A stretch of 8,825 bases of DNA from Actinomycetota bacterium. GTDB lineage: Bacteria > Actinomycetota > Thermoleophilia > Gaiellales > Gaiellaceae. Shown one piece after another: positions 6,119-8,825 of the stretch. The stretch is from the NCBI GenBank assembly GCA_016870235.1, contig VGCB01000077.1:1-8825 (forward strand), given 5' to 3'. Made by a program: the position numbers and the translations under genes. Within the stretch, counting starts at the first letter, position 1. The number at the start of each line of letters is the position of its first letter. The notes under the pieces were generated by a model, which worked only from the letters and a program-made list of their open reading frames with translations, was not told the DNA's origin and searched no databases.

Positions 6119-7491
6119 GCCGGGAAGGAGGACGGCTGGATGAGCTCCGACGGCTCGTCGCGTGCCTGCTCCCGCACGTCGAGCCCGGGCGACGAGTAGG
6201 GGTACCGGTCGGTGAGGAGGAAGGTGTAGGCGAGGGCCTGCACGAGGTACCGGACGCCCGCCGCGCCGAGCGCTTGCAGCCCGGCGGGCGCCTTCCCGGT
6301 CGCGAGGCCGGCGAGCCAGAGCAGGACGGCGATCGCGGCCAGCGCCGAGCTGTAGACGCTCGCCAGCAGCCAGGACGGGATCGCGAGCAGGAGTCGGAAG
6401 GCCGTGACGGCTCGGTGCTGGGGCGCGGGCGGGTCGATCGGGAGGTCGACCGGGTACCCGGACGCGCCGACGAAGCCGGGAAAGGGCCCGCCCACGAGGG
6501 TCGCGAACGCCGTGAGCTGGCCGATCGCGCGCGCCCAGGCTGCGAGGAACCGGTGCAGCGGGCGCGGAAGGCGCCCGAGGATCAGCACGATCAGCCAGAC
6601 GATCGGGGCGATCGCGTACACGATCGCCGACCAGAGCGAGAGCCAGACGATGTGGGGGAAGACGAGCGGGAGCCGCAGCAGCACGAGCAGGCGCGAGCGC
6701 CTCGGGTCGTCTCCGTTCTCGAGGCGCACAGGGTGGTGCGGGATGCGCAGGGTCGGGAGGAGGCAGCGCGGGTCGGCGCTGGGATAGCGATCGGTCAGGA
6801 AGAAGACGTAGCCGGTGACCTGGACGCCGTACCCGATCGCGTACGCGGCGAGATCGCGCATGCCGGCCGCCATCCGTCCCCGGACGAGGCAGACGAACCA
6901 GCCGAGGACGCCCACCACGAACAAGGCGCCGCCGCCCTGGAGCGAGAGCCCCCACGTGGTCGCGGAGGCCCCGGACGAGGGCAGCGGCACCGAGCCGGCG
7001 AGCGTCGTCGAGAGAAGCAGCGCGGGGAGCGCCAGCACCAGGCGGAGGGCGGCCGTCCAGCGCCGGTGGCGCGGCGGCGGATCGATCTCGACGTCGATCG
7101 CGTAGCCGGGCTTGCCGACGAACGACGGGTAGCGGTTGGCGGCGAAGGAGAGGTACGCGTTCACGTGCGCCGTGAAGCGGACGTACGAGGAGAAGTAGTC
7201 CTGGAGGGAGGCCGGGAGCTCGGCCTTGAAGAGGACGACGAACCACGTCACGATCCCGACGAACAGCGTCACGAACGTCCAGAGCCCGAGCCAGACGAGG
7301 AGCGGGATCGCGAGAACGAGCCGCACGAGGACGGTGAGCCGGCTCCGCTCGAGCGCCGGATCGACGATCACGAGTCTGATCGGCCGCGGGTCTTCGCCGG
7401 GCGGCGCAGGCGGTTCGGGCGCGCCGGGGGCCGTGAAGGCCGGCGCCGGGTTCGGCTGCCGGAGCGGCGGGTTGCCGGGGATCTCCTCCAC
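6115..7491 (-). CDS. DUF4389 polytopic membrane protein, four-fold internal repeat
   Basis: A 458-residue protein of unknown function. Residues 1-36 are Pro/Ala-rich and probably disordered. The rest is four copies of a DUF4389-type unit, each starting with a short strand (PIRL at 37, YAID at 130, PVRL at 254, YPVD at 346), an Asp-Pro/Arg turn, then Arg-Leu leading into a hydrophobic helix with a conserved Pro (Arg57, 150, 273, 366), a second helix with Trp-x-x-x-L, a Leu-Pro or Gly/Pro turn, an amphipathic segment, and an end like DRYP. Units 2 and 4 end in TDRYP (233 and 427), unit 1 in NRYP. About eight hydrophobic helices result. The start is a GTG at 7491; a GGAGGAG just inside the gene is misplaced as a ribosome site, and CTGAGCAG just upstream is only weakly SD-like, so the start is the least sure part. 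The next gene is the coupled M48 protease. A scaffold, substrate or partner of that protease is a reasonable inference, not shown. No catalytic motif is seen. Confidence 0.85.
   Translation of the reverse strand: MEEIPGNPPLRQPNPAPAFTAPGAPEPPAPPGEDPRPIRLVIVDPALERSRLTVLVRLVLAIPLLVWLGLWTFVTLFVGIVTWFVVLFKAELPASLQDYFSSYVRFTAHVNAYLSFAANRYPSFVGKPGYAIDVEIDPPPRHRRWTAALRLVLALPALLLSTTLAGSVPLPSSGASATTWGLSLQGGGALFVVGVLGWFVCLVRGRMAAGMRDLAAYAIGYGVQVTGYVFFLTDRYPSADPRCLLPTLRIPHHPVRLENGDDPRRSRLLVLLRLPLVFPHIVWLSLWSAIVYAIAPIVWLIVLILGRLPRPLHRFLAAWARAIGQLTAFATLVGGPFPGFVGASGYPVDLPIDPPAPQHRAVTAFRLLLAIPSWLLASVYSSALAAIAVLLWLAGLATGKAPAGLQALGAAGVRYLVQALAYTFLLTDRYPYSSPGLDVREQARDEPSELIQPSSFPA
6193..7383 (-). repeat. Four tandem protein-level repeats within the DUF4389 gene
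   Basis: Approximate units by residue: 37-124, 130-240, 254-340 and 346-433. In units 1, 3 and 4 the distance from the Arg of the Arg-Leu helix start to the residue aligned with the Arg of the RYP end is exactly 63. In unit 2 it is 85, because of a Ser/Gly-rich loop of about 22 residues near 166-188. Units 1+2 and 3+4 also match each other as larger halves, including the linkers (ExIDPPP against PIDPPAP). The repeat is evident in protein, not as near-identical DNA, so the duplications are old. Confidence 0.8.
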
Positions 7492-7526
7492 CTGCTCAGT
7501 GTGCGGTCGTGCCCGGATGTTGTCGA

Positions 7527-7532
7527 TACGCT
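7527..7532 (+). promoter_or_regulatory. Leaderless-type -10 element (TACGCT) before the dehydratase
   Basis: TACGCT fits the TANNNT -10 consensus common in actinobacteria and ends 6 bases before the ATG at 7539, the distance expected when transcription starts at the ATG itself. No -35 and no Shine-Dalgarno are visible. It lies in the 47-base gap between the divergent DUF4389 gene and the dehydratase, so a regulator here could affect both units. Confidence 0.45.
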
Positions 7533-7538
7533 CCGCCG

Positions 7539-8468
7539 ATGGTCACGCGCGACGACGTCGAGCGGGCGGCAGCCGTGATCGCGGGGCAGGTCCACCGGAC
7601 GCCGGTGCTCCGCTCGCAGAGCCTCGGCCCGGGATGCTGGCTCAAGGCCGAGCTCTTCCAGAAGACCGGCAGCTTCAAGCCGCGCGGCGTCCTGAACGCG
7701 CTGGCGGCGCTGACGCCCGAGGAGCGGGGGAGAGGCGTGATCAGCGTCTCGGCGGGAAACCATGCGCAGGCGCTCGCGTGGGGGGCGCGCGAGGCCGGGA
7801 TCGACGCGCTCCTCGTCATGTGGGCGGGCGCTAGCGAGGCGAAGATCGCAGCGACCCGCGGCTACGGCGCCGCCGTCGATCTCGCGGCCTCGGGCCCGTC
7901 GGAGGCGTTCCCGCGGCTCCGCGCGCTCGCCGCCGAGACCGGCCGGACGCTCGTGCACCCGTTCGACGACCCGCGCGTGATGGCAGGGCAGGGCACGGTC
8001 GGGCTCGAGATCCTCGAGGACGTGCCCGGCGTCGACACGATCGTCGTCGGAGTCGGCGGGGGCGGGCTCGTCTCCGGCATCGCCGCCGCCTGCGAGGGCA
8101 CCGGCGTGCGCGTGGTGGCCGTCGAGCCGGAGGGCTCGACGGCCCTGCACTCCGGTCTCCTGGCAGGTCGATCGGTGCCGGTCGAGCCGCGCTCGCTCGC
8201 GGACGCCCTCAACGCGCCGTTCGCGGGCGAGGGCGCAGTCGCCGTCTGCGCCGCCCGTGGCGTCGAGGTCGTCCTCGTCTCGGAGGAGGAGATCTGCGAG
8301 GCGTTCCGCTTCCTCTACGCGCGGGCGAAGCTCGCCTGCGAGCCCGGCGCCGCGGCGGCGACGGCGGCCGTCCTGGCCGGCCGCGTCGCCGGCGAGTCCG
8401 TCGCGGTCGTTGTCTCCGGCGGTAACGTCTCGGCCGAGACCGCCTCTGGTATCCTCAACCGTCGATGA
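7539..8468 (+). CDS. PLP-dependent threonine/serine dehydratase (short, no regulatory domain)
   Basis: A 309-residue fold-type II PLP enzyme, probably converting threonine to 2-oxobutyrate and ammonia, or serine to pyruvate, in the cytoplasm. The Schiff-base lysine is Lys47 in K-T-G-S-F-K-P-R-G. The substrate loop is SAGNHAQ at 71-77, the phosphate-binding loop GVGGGGL at 171-177, and the ring-nitrogen side has SGGN at 293-296. The F-D-D-P...AGQGT stretch (142-153) is typical of threonine dehydratases. There is no C-terminal ACT domain, so it is about the size of catabolic dehydratases or serine racemases and is not expected to be inhibited by isoleucine. After the loop, Met94-Trp95-Ala-Gly-Ala-Ser replaces the common MP...AP/AS pattern. 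ATG 7539 is preferred over the in-frame GTG at 7509 because the family start aligns there and TACGCT lies just upstream. Its TGA overlaps the rpmE ATG. Threonine dehydratase, serine dehydratase and racemase cannot be told apart by sequence alone. Confidence 0.9.
   Translation: MVTRDDVERAAAVIAGQVHRTPVLRSQSLGPGCWLKAELFQKTGSFKPRGVLNALAALTPEERGRGVISVSAGNHAQALAWGAREAGIDALLVMWAGASEAKIAATRGYGAAVDLAASGPSEAFPRLRALAAETGRTLVHPFDDPRVMAGQGTVGLEILEDVPGVDTIVVGVGGGGLVSGIAAACEGTGVRVVAVEPEGSTALHSGLLAGRSVPVEPRSLADALNAPFAGEGAVAVCAARGVEVVLVSEEEICEAFRFLYARAKLACEPGAAAATAAVLAGRVAGESVAVVVSGGNVSAETASGILNRR
8450..8455 (+). promoter_or_regulatory. Possible internal -10 (TATCCT) for rpmE
   Basis: TATCCT matches TANNNT, lies inside the 3' end of the dehydratase gene and ends 9 bases before the rpmE ATG. 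It would give rpmE a near-leaderless transcript independent of the dehydratase. No -35 is evident at 16-18 bases upstream. Confidence 0.35.
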
Positions 8469-8680
8469 AAGCGGACATCCATCCCGAGTACGTGCGGGCC
8501 CACGTCAGCTGCTCGTGCGGCAACGAGTTCTGGACCCGGTCGACGAAGGCCGAGCTGCGTGTGGAGCTCTGCTCCGCCTGCCACCCGTTCTACACGGGCA
8601 AGCAGAAGCTCGTCGACACCGGTGGGCGGGTCGAGCGATTCCAGCGGAAGCTCGAGAAGGCCGGGATGGCACGGAAGTAG
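8465..8680 (+). CDS. rpmE: 50S ribosomal protein L31, zinc-binding (C+) form
   Basis: A 71-residue protein of usual L31 size, part of the large ribosomal subunit and of the bridge to the small subunit. It begins MKADIHPEY, has Cys16-x-Cys18 and Cys36-x-x-Cys39 as the four zinc ligands, and the conserved H-P-F-Y-T-G-K motif at 40-46, ending in a basic tail. The full set of cysteines marks the zinc-dependent form; in actinobacteria this form is replaced under zinc limitation by a cysteine-free paralog, which is not in the window. The ATG overlaps the TGA of the dehydratase by ATGA and has no Shine-Dalgarno, so translation is either coupled or starts on a leaderless message. An L31 gene downstream of a dehydratase, rather than near rho/prfA, is a less common setting. 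Confidence 0.97.
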   Translation: MKADIHPEYVRAHVSCSCGNEFWTRSTKAELRVELCSACHPFYTGKQKLVDTGGRVERFQRKLEKAGMARK

Positions 8681-8690
8681 TGACCCGGGT

Positions 8691-8707
8691 CGGAGGGTCA
8701 CCCTCCG
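8691..8707 (+). terminator. Stem-loop after rpmE (terminator or attenuator)
   Basis: CGGAGGG and CCCTCCG form a perfect 7-base-pair stem with a TCA loop, 10 bases after the rpmE stop. There is no T-run, so it could act as a weak terminator, a processing or stability element, or an attenuator before the next gene. The stem also occludes the only strong SD-like GGAGG ahead of the GTG at 8733, though that lies too far upstream to serve it. TGACCC at 8681-8686 can pair with GGGTCA at 8695-8700 and would compete with this stem. Confidence 0.5.
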
Positions 8708-8732
8708 CCGCCGTGTCCTCTCCATCCCGCCG

Positions 8733-8825
8733 GTGATCTCCTCGAGCCCCCAGGCACCCGTAAGCCTCGGCCTGCGCGTCGCTGCGTCGACCGCCCGTAT
8801 GCTCGGGCGGCTCGTCCGCGGCGGT
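8733..8825 (+). CDS. Probable MurT (lipid II isoglutaminyl synthase subunit), N-terminal 31 codons
   Basis: From a GTG at 8733 the frame is open to the right edge. The visible protein has a short Ser/Pro lead, then LGLRVAASTARMLGRLVRGG, an Arg-rich amphipathic helix ending in Gly-Gly. MurT proteins typically begin with such a helix (Arg/Ala/Leu-rich, ending in L-G-R/K...GGG) before the Mur-ligase ATP-binding domain. MurT with GatD amidates the D-glutamate of lipid II at the membrane. If right, a Mur-ligase GKTT loop and then gatD should follow outside the window. No Shine-Dalgarno precedes the GTG. The evidence is only this helix; a different membrane-associated protein is possible. Confidence 0.4.
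   Translation, partial: MISSSPQAPVSLGLRVAASTARMLGRLVRGG

Noticed and set aside
6119..7246. Upstream extension of the M48 frame by 376 residues
   Set aside because: It is the DUF4389 gene read in another frame (Arg/Pro/Ala-rich); M48 homology begins just after the GTG at 6118.
4967..7578. Long plus-strand frames opposite the protease and DUF4389 genes
   Set aside because: Translations are charged low-complexity sequence rich in Glu, Arg and Asp, the expected antisense of Leu/Ala/Pro/Val-rich membrane genes.
7368..8150. Minus-strand frame opposite the dehydratase
   Set aside because: No recognisable motif, and it conflicts with a well-supported PLP enzyme on the plus strand and with the DUF4389 start.
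1..8825. CRISPR array, tRNA, rRNA, insertion sequence, attachment site or origin
   Set aside because: No regularly spaced DNA repeats, no cloverleaf or rRNA motifs, no transposase or terminal inverted repeats, and no AT-rich segment were seen on reading both strands.

Overview
The window is a very GC-rich stretch of bacterial chromosome with tightly packed genes, GTG starts, 4-base stop/start overlaps and strong G/C bias at third codon positions. The style fits a high-GC actinobacterium (actinomycetes or the deep Thermoleophilia/Gaiellales-type lineages). That placement is inferred from composition, gene architecture (N-terminal GNAT fused to an NDP-forming acyl-CoA synthetase, zinc-type L31, a probable MurT start) and leaderless-style promoters; no rRNA marker is present. 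No tRNA, rRNA, CRISPR, insertion sequence or phage gene was seen.

Left part (1-4861). A minus-strand gene cut by the left edge encodes the N-terminus of an FtsX/MacB-type ABC transporter permease. It is divergent from a plus-strand pair: a heavy-metal P1B-type ATPase (316-2190), with TPC in place of the usual CPC motif and a QE...NALR C-terminal helix typical of the P1B-5 (Ni/Fe-linked) class, followed 22 bases later by a long GNAT plus NDP-forming acyl-CoA synthetase fusion (2213-4861), a Pat/PatA-like protein acetyltransferase that keeps both histidines expected of an active ADP-forming acyl-CoA synthetase.

Middle part (4861-7491). A GC-rich hairpin lies between convergent genes. On the minus strand, a DUF4389 membrane protein is translationally coupled through a GTGA overlap to a Ste24-like M48 membrane metalloprotease. 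The DUF4389 protein is built from four repeats of one membrane unit, three of them with identical internal spacing. This pair is the least understood part of the window and the best candidate for an undescribed membrane-proteostasis module.

Right part (7492-8825). Divergent from the DUF4389 gene, a short PLP-dependent threonine/serine dehydratase without a regulatory domain (7539-8468) appears to be read from a leaderless-type promoter. Its stop overlaps the start of rpmE (ribosomal protein L31, four-cysteine zinc form) by ATGA. A stem-loop follows rpmE, then the first 31 codons of a gene that resembles murT (lipid II isoglutaminyl synthase subunit).

The genes form three transcription units: metal export plus acyl-CoA/lysine acylation; DUF4389 plus protease; and dehydratase-rpmE, perhaps reading into cell-wall amidation. 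Most members are known families. The novelty lies in their combinations and domain details rather than in an obvious new defence or mobile system.
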